Source: Synaphobranchus kaupii (lineage: Eukaryota; Chordata; Actinopteri; Anguilliformes; Synaphobranchidae). Taken from it: a DNA stretch of 64,000 bases. Shown one piece after another: positions 10,553 to 23,329 of the stretch. Positions within the stretch are counted from its first letter, which is position 1; each line of letters opens with the position of its first letter. A program made the position numbers and the translations under genes. The notes below the pieces were generated by a model. It saw nothing but the letters and a program-made list of their open reading frames with translations. It was not told the origin of the DNA and ran no database searches. Where the stretch lies: NCBI GenBank assembly GCA_029718625.1, contig CM056381.1, positions 59,204,157 to 59,268,156 on the forward strand, read 5' to 3'.

Positions 10553-12688
10553 CTCTGTAGGCTATGCGTGTGTAACTTGGCTTTTTTTTTTACGTCGGAG
10601 ACGTTTTTGATCAGATTATTTTACAGGTGTGAAGGTTCCCTGGCAATTAATTTGTTTACCCTGGACCAGGGGAGCATCAGGTTAGTCTATGTTTTCACCT
10701 TAAAAATCAGCCATGTGAAGTGAGTGAACTGTGTAATGAGCTCGTTTAACTTAACTTAATGAGCTGGTTTAACTTAATCAATTAAGTACTGAATAAGAAA
10801 AAGAACACCATTATACAAACAATATATAACTATCAAAGAGAACTACACAATGGATCTGTTGAACATTTGGTAACATGCTTCATTGGCTAGGGTATTCTGT
10901 TATGAACATCTCTTCACTATTATCTGAACCTGTTGTGATGTGTGTTTTTTAATGGAGCTGCTATGATGCAAAAGAAAATTCTGAGAAATCTGACAATAAA
11001 GCATCATCATATCATATTATCATATCATATCATATATACATACATACATCACATATTAAAGAAGAATTATTTTTGTTTGTTTTACAGCCTTATCCATTAT
11101 GCGCTAAAAGGTGAAACCTACGCAGAGACACAATAAATAAGGGTCCAGGAATTTCAGAGGGCAATAGTGCACAGCATGAAGACCACTATTGTGGCAGAGT
11201 GCATGTTTTCCAGGGGAAAGGATATAATTAAAAGAGAGATTTGTAGGATTCTTAAGGCTACCAAATTCACCATATGAATCTTTCACAATTGTTAAAATGA
11301 TTTATTAGGATATACACTGCAGAATTTACCTGTTAGAAATACCCTTTCAAAGCACCTATTTATATCTGGTATATTTGCTTAAAGTTAAAAGGCCAAGCAG
11401 GATTAACTACTTAGGTAAAAATCAATATATCATTAAATTGGTGGGCAGCAACAACATGGTACATAATGGAACAACCACCAGAGAGTAAAATGCTTCTTTT
11501 TTCAGATTTAGAAAATAAGGTAACCACTGCCTTCTTTCAAAAAGGTTTATTTCATCGCCTTAAGGGCATCAACATTTGCAATACAGGGATGTATCCATTA
11601 CACACCCACTAAATATCTTTTCAAGAAAATGTCAATAGGTATATTAATATACAACTCAAAATCAGCTAAAAAACACAGTCTTGAAAGGACTCAGGATTTT
11701 AGGGGTGTGGTCTAAATCCATGCCTGCCCCCCAACCCCCCCCCCCCCCCCATCTCTCTCTCTCTCTCTCTCGGACCGAAGAGAGCCTAACCAAAAACCAG
11801 GAAAAGACTTGACAAAAAACTCACAGGAAATAACAGAATATTTAGCAAAGTGTCGATTCGCACAAGATTTTACAGGGCATTTAACAGTGGGTAAAATCTT
11901 TACTGGTACGGAAGCGCGCAGTCCGCAAAAGTTACAGACATGGCAGATTCGGACGGGACTAAAATAACAGAGATCTGCCGGTAATAATTAACTTTACATT
12001 AACCCACCTCCTCCCGTGAAACTTATCGCGTCCGAATAGGGCTTACGTACCTCGGTGGATCATGGTTCTCGCAACATTTTCTTTTTTTATTGTAACCAGG
12101 CACAGAACAATACGACAAAACCATTTCCAAGGCATGGTTTATTTGGCAAAATCTATTCTTTTCAATATATTATCTGGCGAGTAAGTGATGCTAATGTTAT
12201 TAGCTAGCACCACAGAGGGATGGATAAAAAGGTGGGGAAAGAGATTGGGAGAGGGATAAAGTTGGTATAGGGATAAGGACAGCGGGAAACACTTTCGCTA
12301 GCTATTGCAATTCAGTGCCATTTAAGAGAGAAATGTGTCCAGAAAAAAACATCCAAGTTTTAAATGGCAGCTTAAATCACGGACTGCAACAGGGAAGATT
12401 ACATGAAATAAATATTTTGCTTTGATCCGGAAATCCATATTTGCGCAAAGCAGACTTCTGTGGCCTATTGGTTGTCAGTTCCATTTGACATCAACTGGAA
12501 CCATTTTCAACTCCACCCTTTTTTTCAACATATAGGAGTAAACAGATATAAATAGACTGAAATTGAACAAGATTGCAATGGAATTTATTCCTTGTGCTTT
12601 TTTGGTGCTCAGTACATACCTTAATAGCCATAAATAACGTGGTCATAAGACTTTTACTGATTTTCCTTGTCCGTCACTTTAAGACACA
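10553..12688. other. Intron sequence with simple repeats
   Basis: It contains CATAT/CATA-type simple sequence at about 11013-11051 and a C16 run followed by (CT)n at 11735-11772. A short exon-like start lies at 11940 (see findings). No established gene or element ends were recognised. Confidence 0.5.
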
Positions 12689-13200
12689 GGGCCCTATCTT
12701 ACACCCGGCGCAAAGCGGCACTAACCCAAACGCAAGTGTCTTTGCTATCTTACACCCGGCGCATGGTTCATAATAACGCCTTGAGTTTACGTCGTTTAAC
12801 TAGCATGTATTCTTGCGCCCATTACAAGTGAACTGGGTGTGTTGGTCTTAAGATGAGGAGTGGCCAGGATTCTTTTTGGCATATTGCTATCTTGAGCCAG
12901 CAGAAAGCGCTTGCACTAGAACCACCACAAACCTGGTCTAAAGTCATGTCGCAGTTGTTTACATGTTATTTTAACGGCGCATATAAGTGCGTCTACATAG
13001 GCGTGTGCACAACGCGCGTACCCTCCTGTCTGTTACACACAGGGGCGCGCACAAGCATGACTAAAATATCTAGATCACAATATCAAAAATACATAATAAT
13101 AAAAGGTTCCATAGGTCCACATAACTTTCCCTCAGCGAAGGGTAACGATGCCACATTACATTGCTCTCAGCCCACTCCATCAACATCCAGGCGATGTGCG

Positions 13201-13275
13201 ATGGTACGGGACAATGGCTATCCATTAAAAAGGAGCTGATAACACCTATATCAAGCCTAATGTGCGAATTGTCAT
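13201..13275 (+). pseudogene. Harbinger (DDE nuclease) remnant
   Basis: The frame reads MVRDNGYPLKRS and stops. One base later in another frame it continues KELITPISSLM. Together these resemble the Harbinger/HARBI1 block usually written GDxGYPL...WLxTP, which carries one catalytic aspartate. The break between the halves is a single-base frameshift. Upstream frames are decayed beyond confident assignment. Confidence 0.55.
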
Positions 13276-14441
13276 TTACACCTAATGCGTGAATTGTCAT
13301 TCAATGGAAAACTCGCGCACTGCAATAGACGGACATTTGAGTTTTGAAAATGCGCTTCAGATGTCATTACAATACAGCTCTGTTTATCTAGGAATACAGC
13401 CTGTAAGTAAATAGAATGGTTTGTGACTGAAAAAAGTTCAAAACCTTGTCCAGTGAATATTGCTTTTATTGTTTTTCAAATAGCCTAGGCTACAGAGGGT
13501 TCGCTGTGCATAAGGTTTTTTTTCGATAGCCTATGGTTAAAAAACGGAGCTAAATATCACCATGTTAACTGAATTGTAACCTTAGCAATTCTTCCTCCTT
13601 CATATTTTTTAAATTACAGTGACAACGTTTCCATACCCTCAGCTGATTTCACCTGTTATTCCATAACTGAACAAAAGATTTTAAAGAGAACTAAGCGTCT
13701 AATTATAAACGAAAACAAATTTGCAGCACATTACAATTAATTCACAATTAATTTTAATACCATTATCTGCATGTGCGCCTTACAGGAGCAGGTCTGTTTC
13801 CCCTGCTGTAAATCGCACTTTTAACGGTCTTCCTAGGAAAGTGGATTGTTTTAAAGCATTACGCTACCAGTAAAAAAAAGGTTGGTCACATTTCCATAAG
13901 CAGGACATTATAAAACAAGGGAAAATATGCGTGAACCTATGGGTTGCCAACCTGACAGCTTTATTGTATTTATTGTCATCATTAAGGCAAAATAACGTTA
14001 TTTATTTTATTAATCAAAATTAGAATGCAGGTAATGAACTTCGGATGAAGCTTGAACATGAGTTCATTGCTTCATTGCATAATCAAACGAAATTCGTTAA
14101 ACAAGCAGGCTAATTTGGCGTTTTCTAAGGTGAGACGGAAGCCATTGGGAGCTTATTCTCAGCTGTTGCAGGTGCCTTTAACGAAATTTAACCGCATATA
14201 TTTTGAAAAATAACAGCACTGTCAGAAATGACCAGGAACTCATAATGGTTTGTCCGAATAATATTTATCATAGGCTACTAGTGATCCATATAGCCTATTC
14301 CTTGATCGCACTAAACACGCACGCGCATGTCTGTTTCGCCATCATATAAGCAATCCGCCGAGGTGGAAAAGCAGGCTTTTAAAGGGAATGGGATATGACA
14401 TTTTGATTGGTTTATTGCATGTCACACCTAAGACACACCTA

Positions 14442-14981
14442 CACTGCCTGGCCAAAAAAAAAGTCACCATTGCACCCGTAATGCATAGTGCCCACTGTAC
14501 AAACTTCGGGAGGTAGTGTTAAGATCTGGGGTTGCTTCAATTGGTCAGGTCTAGGCTCAGCAACGTTATGCAGCAATAAAATGAAGTCAGCTGAGTACCT
14601 GAATGTACTGAATGACCAGGTTATCCCATCAATGGGCATATTCCAGGAAGACAATGCCAAGATTAATCGGGCTCAAATTGTGAAAGAGCGGTTCAGGGAG
14701 CATGAGGAATCATTTTCACACATGAATTGGCCACAGAGTCCTGACCTTAACCCCATTGAAAGTCTTTGGGGTGTGCTGGAGAAGACGTTACGGAGTGGCT
14801 CGACTCTCCCGTTGTCAATCCAAGATCTCGGCCAAAAATTAATGCAACTCTGGACGGAAATAAATGTTGTGACGTTGCAAGGTTGTCGAAACAATGCCAC
14901 GACGAATGCGCGCCATAATGAAGGCTATAGGCGGTCCAATGAAATATTAGCGTGTGCGACTTTTTTTTTGGCCAGGCAGTG
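14442..14981 (+). mobile_element. Tc1-like deletion derivative, 540 bp, family 'CACTGCCTGGCC'
   Basis: The ends CACTGCCTGGCCAAAAAAAA and its inverse are flanked by TA on each side. The DNA-binding half of the transposase and the first catalytic aspartate region are deleted. Related copies occur at 42310-42877, 43072-43333 and 46734-47420. Confidence 0.85.
14506..14970 (+). pseudogene. Tc1 transposase C-terminal half
   Basis: The frame shows [16 protein letters not shown], then FQEDNAK with the second catalytic Asp, then [12 protein letters not shown] with the catalytic Glu. The spacing between them is about 34 residues, the Tc1 DD34E pattern. It runs on into the right terminal repeat. The N-terminal half is deleted, so it cannot act alone. 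Confidence 0.8.
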
Positions 14982-15143
14982 TATAATTAATAAAGAGACT
15001 AGGTTCAGCCCACTTGCACGCTGCGCCGTGCTTAGCGCCCAAAAAACACGCCGTTAACATAGCAAAAGTGGACTTGGACACGCCCTAAATGGACTTTACG
15101 CCATGCACTTAGACCAAGCGCCAAGATCGCCAAGATAGGGCCC

Positions 15144-16100
15144 ACAATGTTTTTAAGGGATTCTTTAACCCATCATGGCAAAGTAGGGACCCACAAAAAA
15201 GATGAAAAAAACTGAAAGATGAAACTGAAAGATGAAACCTCACTGCAGGGAACAAACACTTCAGTTCTGCCAAAGGCTTGTGACCATGAAAATATGGCCC
15301 AAAAGGCTCATATCGAATGATGCCCTACGGTATTTCCTTTAGTCTGACAAAAACATCTAAAACAGAATGAATGTGTTACAACAGAATCCTCCATGTTTCC
15401 CTTGTATCTAATAAAAGTTCTGAGACAGGAGTTTTACAATTAATGGCGGATATTCTTCTTCCTATAACATCCAAAGCTCAAAGTCTGGCATTTGTTCCAT
15501 CTAAGAACCCTTAAGCATAAATCTGTCAATTCCTAGGCAATTCTAATGATTACTTACACCATTTGAATTTAAAAGTTTAAGAACAGCTGTGGTTTAAGAC
15601 AATAACGTAATGTGAGCCACCTTTACCATATAAAACACTGATGATGTACTGTTTTACATTGCTAATCACTGTGTAGGAAGTCCACCACCAAGTACTTCAT
15701 CTGAATCCCACTCACCATCATCTGAGTCAGTATGTTCGTCAACAAAGACCCCTGTGCTAGAAATTGGTGGATAATTTATTTCCTGTCACTATAAAAAGTG
15801 TTAGAACAATGACAAAATCTTGCTGCATTTTGAACTTTTCAATAAGTTCTACAGGCATTTATTCTTCCTATTATTGTATATTCTGTTTTTTGATGGATCA
15901 CGTTAAGAGTAAAATCTAAAAGAACTGAACCGGTTAATCTGTTCCATAATTCTGGGCAAGATAAGTTTTACATAATGAAAATGTAGTTTACACATTTTCA
16001 TCACAACAGTTTAGCCTGTTTCAGTACAGTATTAATTTTTAACCAATATGTAGTTACTTCTAACTCATTTTAACTGAACTGTAAGTTCACCAATGTAAAT
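15144..16100. other. Intron sequence with no recognised feature
   Basis: This is AT-rich sequence between two transposons. I see no coding or structural signature. Confidence 0.5.
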
Positions 16101-16725
16101 CCAGTAGATATAGATGGATCACTATAAGGGTTGTTTTTCCTGACAAATTTTCCAATTGAACTCTATGGAAAAATAAGTCAGGAGAAGAAACCCTTCAAGT
16201 TATCCATCCATATCTACTGTATTTCTGGCAGCAGAGTGATGATTTAAGGCTTGTTTGATACGTCTGACCCTTGATGACTAACATCCATTTAGCCAACCAT
16301 GTGTTTCCATACTGTTCCAGTATAATTTACAGCTAAATCTAGTCCCACCCCCCAATTCCCATAGAGATCAATTCAAATGCAGAGACGTTATAGTATTGCT
16401 TGTAAGAGTACCAGAAAATAAGATATCAAGAGTCTTTTGATGTTGTTGGGACATCAGGAAGTCATGGCATGCAAAGGATATGCGACCAAATATTTAAACT
16501 TAGTGTATGTAAACTTCTGACCCACTGGAATTGTGATATAGTGAATTAAAAGTGAAATAATCGGTCTGTAAACAATTGTTGGAAAAATTACTTGTGTCAT
16601 GCACAAAGTAGATGTCCTAACTGACTTGCCAACACTATAGTTTGCTAACATGAAATCTGTGGAGTGGTTAAAAATGAGTTTTAATGACTTCAACCTAAGT
16701 GTATGTAAACTTCCGACTTCAACTG
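16101..16725 (-). mobile_element. Sleeping Beauty-type foldback element, 5'-truncated copy
   Basis: It begins in the hairpin arm, retains the whole right half, and ends ACTTCCGACTTCAACTG before TA at 16726. The inner repeat (TATGTAAACTTCTGACCCAC near 16507) and the outer repeat (near 16701) are both present. That is the two-site IR/DR arrangement of Sleeping Beauty-type ends. Confidence 0.8.
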
Positions 16726-18781
16726 TAGGTGATTAATTTCTGAGCAGTTTTTCAATTTCATGTCACGGACCCAGTTTGACAATGGGAACGAGTTGGGTTC
16801 TGCCTTCAGTCTGGGGAATAGAGTACTCAAGTGAGTACGTCAGACGTGGGCGGAGTCTGGTTTCGGAAGTAAATTTCATATGACAGATAGAATGGGCTTC
16901 GGAAACTATCGACTATTTCTTGAAATCTGATTTATAGAATGAGCCGAAACGTTCCAGGATTAGCCTGTGTGGTATAAAGATAAAGACCACATATTGCATG
17001 TTCCAATTTTTATTTTTTAGAGTAATGGATTAATGATTGTAGTTCGACTTGTAGTCCACTTTAACGGACTACATATCCAGTAGTGCAACGCACGGGTGGT
17101 TCTCGACCAATAAGATATCATCATCTCATCTGTCTAGACATTTTTGGCAAATGGGAGTACTGCTACTGAAGACAAGCTAACGTTAGCTTGCTAAGTTGAG
17201 AAGCCCACCCGACAAGGTCAGAAACCATGCTACGGTCAACCACATAAAGCAATTCTAGCTTTTAGTTCTTCAAGTTAGCTAGCTAACGTTAGAAAAAAGT
17301 GTTTAAAAACGGAGCTGTGTGCTAGCCTACTGATGGCTAACGTTATATGACGTTTGGAGACAACGCTGCTTGTCCGAAGGGAATTATGGGACGTACAGTT
17401 TTTAAACAGTGCCAGCAATGGTATATTCACAAAAAATACTAAAACGTAAAATATACTCGAAGCTGGTCCAGAAAAACGACGGTAATGGTAACGTTAATAG
17501 AAAAACAAAACTGCATTCCGGATTCTAGGCAAATATTTATTACAGATGTTCACATTACATACGACTGTTATCATACCATTCAGAAACATCGAGATTCTCT
17601 TGGGGTGGACCGCATTTTCTGCAGCTCCGGCAGTGGCAGCAGCAACGGGGGGCCGTCCACATACTCATAGTCATTTCCCTTCCCGGTACTATCCTCGCCC
17701 TCCCTGTCCTCCTGCCCCTCGTTGTCCCACAGAAACGATGCCTCAACAGAGGGGTATGGAGGAGGAGAGGAGAGGGATCCCAGATTTCAGACAAAATGTC
17801 ATCCATTCTGACTAACGCGTTAGCTTTGTTTTGAGCACTGCTATCTAGAAGCTAACTAGCTAGCCACCGCAACTGCCCTCCCACTTTAAAAAAAGAAATC
17901 CTGCCCCAACGTTCAGTTTCATGCAGAAGCCTTCTGAAAAGAAATAGAAAAATGCGATCTGACTTCCGTTGTGTGGGGTCTTTGAAAAAAAATTGTACTG
18001 ACTCTCTAATTATCTAAGAAGCCAGCTGGACATTCAGAATCTAAGTAACCGGGGTCTTTCGGGGTCACAGGGGTCAGCGATTTAGCTATCTAGCTCATTT
18101 TAAGTTATTCTGTTCCTCACTCATATTACCACTATTACCACCCTTGTCGCTAATGTGTCATCTAATGTGCCATCTATCCTGCTAATTGACAAAGTAGGTT
18201 ACAGGACAATGTCTAATAATGTTTTAATGTGTGACCATTGACTTTGAAACTGCTTTTGAAAGTACTTTATCATATCATATTACTCTGAGTAAGTAATGTT
18301 TTTTTCTATTAGCATAGATTAAAGGACTTATCGCAAGCCTCCAAGTGGATGGGCAATTCATTTCATGTTAATGATCTTTTGTTTGTTTGAGTAGACATTG
18401 GAGTAAATCTGTGAACATCAAATTCACTCTAGGTGCTGGGCTAATTGGTCATTATGAGAATGAGTCATTCTCACCTTTTGTTTTTTCTTCATTGAATGTC
18501 TACATAGCCATTTCCGACCTGAAACAGATTTGTCCTCCTTTCATAAGGCTGCCATCTTCAAACTAGCTTGGTTACATTGGTTAACTTTTTCACATTTGGT
18601 ACTTAAATACATTTTAAAGTACATATTTTAAAACTTTAAGGAATCTGTAAGAAACTCAAGCAAACATTATTAGTATTTTGTCCACCACTGGTCTGAATAA
18701 ATTATCTTCAGCCTTCTAGCCTTTGCATTTCATGCAGTGAATCAACGAGTTGCCCTTCTTTGAATTTTTCAAGAGCTTTTA
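16726..18781. other. Intron sequence with a CpG- and GCTAACGTTAGC-rich patch
   Basis: From about 16780 to 18080 the composition is less AT-rich and the words GCTAAC/GTTAGC recur. It contains the small gene candidate at 17536-17806. The rest is AT-rich with no recognised feature. Confidence 0.45.
17536..17806 (-). pseudogene. Candidate small gene or processed-type pseudogene
   Basis: On the minus strand an ATG at 17806 with A at -3 and G at +4 opens MDDILSEIWDPSPLLL. After a pyrimidine-rich tract near 17755, the protein-like reading moves to another frame. That frame runs through SVEASFLWDNEGQ and DYEYVDGPPLLLPLPELQ to a TGA at 17580. An AATAAA lies 38 bases after that stop, at 17541-17536. 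The acidic, proline- and leucine-rich composition, strong start context and poly(A) signal are gene-like, but a one-base shift breaks the frame. I do not recognise the product. A chance open stretch in GC-richer DNA remains possible. Confidence 0.35.
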
Positions 18782-20322
18782 CAGTGTCCTCCGTAATGTT
18801 TGGGACAAAGATATTTTTTCTTGATTTGGCTCTGTGCTCCACAAATCTAGATTTCTGTTCAAACAATTCACATACGGTTATAGAGCAGATTCTCAGCTTT
18901 TATTAAAGGGCATTTTTTATATCTTCTGTTTTCACAATGTAGAAATTACAGCAGTTTTTATACATAACCCCCCATTTCAGGGCACCATAATGTTTGTAAT
19001 CAGGTGTGTTCAAATGCTTCCTTTGTGCAGGTTTAAGAGAGGTATCAGTATCATGTCTTGATTCTAGGCTTTTGATTACATTTGTAATTGGACCAGAGTT
19101 GTGCCAATGAAATAAGAAAAAAATAAGAAAATAAGAGAAATAAGAAAAAAACATCAGAGGCATAGGCCAAACCTTAGGCTTACGAAAATCAACTGTTTGG
19201 AACATAATTAAGATGAAAGAGACCACTGGTGAGCTCAGTAATCGCAAATGGCCTGGTAGGCCAAGACTTGTTGATGACCAAAGAATTCTCACCATAATGA
19301 AGAAAACCCCCCAAACACCTGTCTGACAGATCAGAAACACTCTTCACGAGGCAGGCGCAGATGTGTCAGTGACTACTGTCCACACAAGACATCACAAACA
19401 GAACTACAGAAGCTAAACTGCAAGATGAAAACCACTAGTTAGCTGCAAAAACAGGATGGCCAGGTTACAGTTTGCTAAGAAGTACCTAAAAAGCCTTCAG
19501 AGTTCTGGAAAAAGGTCTTGTGGAGAGAGGAGACCAAGATTGACTTGTATCAGAGTGATGGCAAGAGCAAAATGTGGAGGCCAAAAGAAACTTCCAAAGA
19601 TCCAAAGCATACCACCTCATCTGTGAAACATGGTGGTGGGGGGTGTTATGGTTTGGGCATGTACGACTGCCATAGTTACTGGCTAATTTGTCTTCATTGA
19701 TGATGTAACTTCTGATAGCAGCAACAGAATGAATTATGAAGTGTACATAAACATCTTATCTGCTTAAGTTCAAGCAAATGCCTCCAAACTAATTGGACGG
19801 GGCTTCATCCTACAGCAAGACAATGATCCCAAACATACTGCTTTTTAAAGTTTTTAAATGCTGGAAACTGTAAGAATCTTGACTGGCCAAATCAGTCACA
19901 TGATCTGAATCCAATTGAACATGCATTTCATATGCTGGAATGAAAACTTAAGACAACTAGTCCCCGAAATAAGCAGGAGCTGAAGATGGCTACAGTACAG
20001 GCCTGCCAAAGCATCACCAGAGAAGATACTGTCAATGTCTATGGATCACAGACTTCAAGCAGTCATTGCATGCAAAGGATATGCGACAAAGTATTAAACA
20101 TGACTACTTTCATTTACATAACATTAATATGGCCCTGAAATTGGAGGCTATGTATAAATGTGCTGCAATGTCTACAAAAAAGCAATACAAATATCCGTTA
20201 ATAAAGGCTGAAAATCTGCACTTTAACCACATGTGAATTGTTTGATTACAAATCGAAAATTGTGGAGTAGATAGCCAAATCAAGAAAAAAATTATTTGTG
20301 CCAAACAGTATGGAGGGCACTG
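18782..20322 (+). mobile_element. Full-length decayed Tc1-like transposon
   Basis: This 1.54-kb element has long inverted repeats. The left end CAGTGTCCTCCGTAATGTTTG and the reversed right end CAGTGCCCTCCATACTGTTTG continue to match for roughly 90 bases. TA precedes the left end; the right TA has mutated to CA. Transposase remnants run on the plus strand: a helix-turn-helix region near 19240-19400, LWRE-type sequence near 19520, and QQDNDPKH-type and [13 protein letters not shown] sequence near 19815-19920. All are split among frames. Confidence 0.85.
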
Positions 20323-20842
20323 CATATCTTGCTTTTAGTGTGGTGCCCAGAACTATACATAACACTCAGAGTCCCTGTTTACATAGTTTTTTTTTTTGTT
20401 TGGCATACATCCGATTTTTGGATAAATCAGATCCGTGCAACATTTGTTGATTGTGATCTAAACACAAGACACTGAGTGCAACAACTAAGAGAAAATCTGT
20501 CTAAATGCATTGAATCGGTTGAGGAATCAAGTTTAAACAGACAACCACATATATCAGATATACAGAAATCCGATATGTCAACAGCATCAGATATGAGTGT
20601 AAACAAGGCCTCAATATGGTCTGACAAAAGCATGGTATAAAATCAGTATTTGCCAATTACTCAATAATCATGCTGTATATATTTTTTGTACTTTTATTTA
20701 TCCTGTATTTATCCATGAGAGCCTAATTGAGATGTATGGCGATATGGCCAACAAATCAGCATACATAAATATTCCAGAATCATTGCTTTATAACTGATAG
20801 AGTACAATCCCTGCATTCTTCTAGTCTTCAACCCCCAGTCAT

Positions 20843-21245
20843 TTTCAAATTGAACACATTCAAATGTTGCTCCTCCCATAAATAATCACATCTTATTTTT
20901 AGTTCCCCCATTTACTTATTTTTCAATAAGTTCAATAGGAAAATTAATCAGGATAAACAACCCTTAAAGTGATCCATCCATATCTACTGCATGTCTGGCA
21001 GCAGCAGTGATGATTTAAGGCTTGTTTGATACCTCAGACCCTTTATGACATACAGCCATTTAGCCAACCATGTGTTCCATACTGTTCCAGCGTAATTTAC
21101 AGCTCAATCTAGTGAGAGGTTATAGTATAGTATCGCTTGTAAGAGTACCTGAAAATAAGATATCAAGAATCTTTTGATGTTGTTGGGTCAGACATCAAAA
21201 AGTCATGGCATGCAATGTATACGCAACCAAATATTTAATATGATG
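20843..21245 (-). mobile_element. Foldback element fragment joined to a Tc1 end
   Basis: The sequence from CAATAGGAAAATTA.TCAGG through the GATCCATCCATATCTAC arm to AAGATATCAAGAATC matches the right half of the foldback family. The upstream 100 bases (TTGCTCCTCCCATAAATAAT...) are shared with the copy at 26.3 kb, so they belong to the same lineage. The fragment runs straight into a Tc1 right end. Confidence 0.7.
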
Positions 21246-21488
21246 ACTTTAAGTGTATGATAATTTGTGCAATTACTTTTCATCCCATAAAATGGGGGGG
21301 ACTGTGTATAAAAAGGGCCACAATTGCTACGCGGTTCACCCAATATGGATGTAAAAACCCTCAAATTAAAGCTGAAAGTCTGCACTTTGACCTCATAGTG
21401 ACTGTTCCATTAAAAATGCAATGTGCTGGAGTACAGAGCCAAAACAACAAATATTGTGTCACTGTCAAAATACTTCCGGACTGCACTG
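21246..21488 (+). mobile_element. Tc1-like right-end fragment
   Basis: It terminates GTCAAAATACTTCCGGACTGCACTG followed by TA, with GTGTCACTG and an AAAACAACA run inside. It is the same end as in the element at 265-1542. No transposase sequence is left. Confidence 0.75.
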
Positions 21489-21490
21489 TA

Positions 21491-22315
21491 TGTCATTGGT
21501 TCCAACATGGACAATGAATACTCTATCCACCCCCATCTCCAATCTGGACATCAGGCAGGCAACAAACTATACAAGATTTCTTGTTATGTGAATGCTCTAT
21601 ATTATATGTACCTCATTCATTGAGATCCCCACTCTGACAAACTACCTTTTCTTGGAAGATGTAGCCACCTGGGTGCCCTGGGGCTCATCAGTCTTCCTAC
21701 TCTCAGGAGCCATAAGCCAGATCCTCTTCCTGCAAGGCCTGAAATTTGTTGGACACCATGATCTCTGGAGATGCTGTTCTGTATGATATGCACTCCCTTT
21801 TCTATGCCTATGTCCTAGCATCACCCAGTTCTTTCTATCTGCCTGCCCTTTACACTCCCCCATCCCCTGCTTTGGCATGCATACTACCTCATTAAAAGGC
21901 ATGCTGACCCATTAATGGAACAGTTCTGCAAGTAAGTTGATTCTTATAACCATGAATCTTGCCCTTGAGCTCCTAAATGAGCCAGCAACGGTCGCAGACA
22001 AACACCTTGCAGAAATTCTCCCTCCAGAAAATACAATAATTTTGCAACGCTTGAACTGCACTGGCTACATTTTAACCATAAACTATAACTGTGCTATACC
22101 AAACCTTGATTGCTACTGGGTCCTATGGTCAGATGAGACCAAAATTCTGCTTTTTTGCCACACATACCAGCAGTGGGTTCGGCATCAAAAGGACACATGT
22201 TGAAAAGGATGCCATACCTACAATGCAATATGGTGGTGCATACCAGTGATATTGTGTCTTTGTTTTGATTTTGTATTATATATTGTATTGTAGATTTGTT
22301 ATATTTATTGTTTAA
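21491..22315. other. Intron sequence with no recognised feature
   Basis: The short stretch CTACTGGGTCCTATGGTCAGATGAGACCAAAATTCTG near 22115-22150 resembles the WSDET block of a Tc1 transposase, so a small Tc1 scrap may be present. Nothing else was recognised. Confidence 0.4.
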
Positions 22316-23325
22316 CCCCTTCGCGCAGATCCCCTAGTGGCCATGGACCCGGCACCAAGATTTTGCTCAACTCCGATATTAATTTATCCTGCAACCAAAC
22401 TATGCGTGGAAACGACAAACCTTGTATTTTAGCGTTATTAGTACACGATTAAGTGTAACTCTGCCAAATACGGAGTTTCTAAGTGTCACTATTGTCCTGT
22501 AGTAAGTCCATTTAACAAGTAACCCCCCCACCCAGTCTCGCCTGCAACTATACCTACCCATGCATGACCTAGTGGACAATAGCGTCTATGTTTGAGTTCA
22601 TAAACATACTTCTTCATCACATAAAATTTGTATTCTGTCATAGCAACAAGATAAACCCAACAATAGCCTGATCTGATTTGTATGCCAAAAAAGCAGTGAA
22701 AAGCCCTGCTCACTAAAATGCAAAATAAACATGTGTAATAGTTGTTTCCTGTTATTTTCGGAAGTTTTTTACTAATTTACTAACTCGTCAGCAAGGCAAG
22801 AGAAAATCCTTGCCTGCTTACATGGATTTTGGGAGTGGTTATGCCATATGTCCGATATTGTTATTTTTACATTTTTACTTGAGTGCATTTCACATACTGT
22901 AGTGTAAGCGTTCATAGATGGCTCAGTCATGTTGTACGTTTGATTTGCCCTGAAGCTAGAACATTTGCCACTACTTTCCTGATGGTTGAATATTATTTTA
23001 TTGTAATCGTACATAATATACACTGTGATGGCATAGTAGCTCCCTGGGAAATACTTGTTACTCAGGGAATGGAAAATACTCATTCAAATGTACTGTGCAT
23101 ATGTGCTAGATGAATGTAAAATTTTACTTGGGAGTGAGAATGAATGTGTATATGCTTTACAATGGACACAGAATATATTCTTCATTTTATGACAGGTTTT
23201 GGATAGGTGTTTAGACCCATAGATATTTATCCCCCTATACTGATGAAAAGATAGTAATCCTCACTTGAAAATGATGCAAAAGTGAGTTTTTTGAGACAAG
23301 GCAATTTGGCATCTGTGCGAAGGGG
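22316..23325. mobile_element. piggyBac-like non-autonomous element
   Basis: The ends CCCCTTCGCGCAGAT and ATCTGTGCGAAGGGG are inverted repeats, each flanked by TTAA (22312-22315 and 23326-23329). TTAA target duplication with CCC termini is the piggyBac signature. The 1010-bp interior has no recognisable transposase. Confidence 0.8.
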
Positions 23326-23329
23326 TTAA

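Larger units (their letters stand above)
12689..15143 (+). mobile_element. PIF/Harbinger transposon, decayed, with nested Tc1
   Basis: Its ends are GGGCCCTATCTT and AAGATAGGGCCC, flanked on both sides by ACA (12686-12688 and 15144-15146), a 3-bp target duplication. The left subterminal region has a second CTATCTTACACCCGGCGC copy. A Harbinger nuclease remnant lies near 13201. The element was later hit by a Tc1 derivative at 14442-14981. Confidence 0.8.

Noticed and set aside
19081..19150. Coding or regulatory meaning of the AATAAGAAAA-type repeats
   Set aside because: They are simple A-rich expansion inside the decayed Tc1 at 18782-20322.
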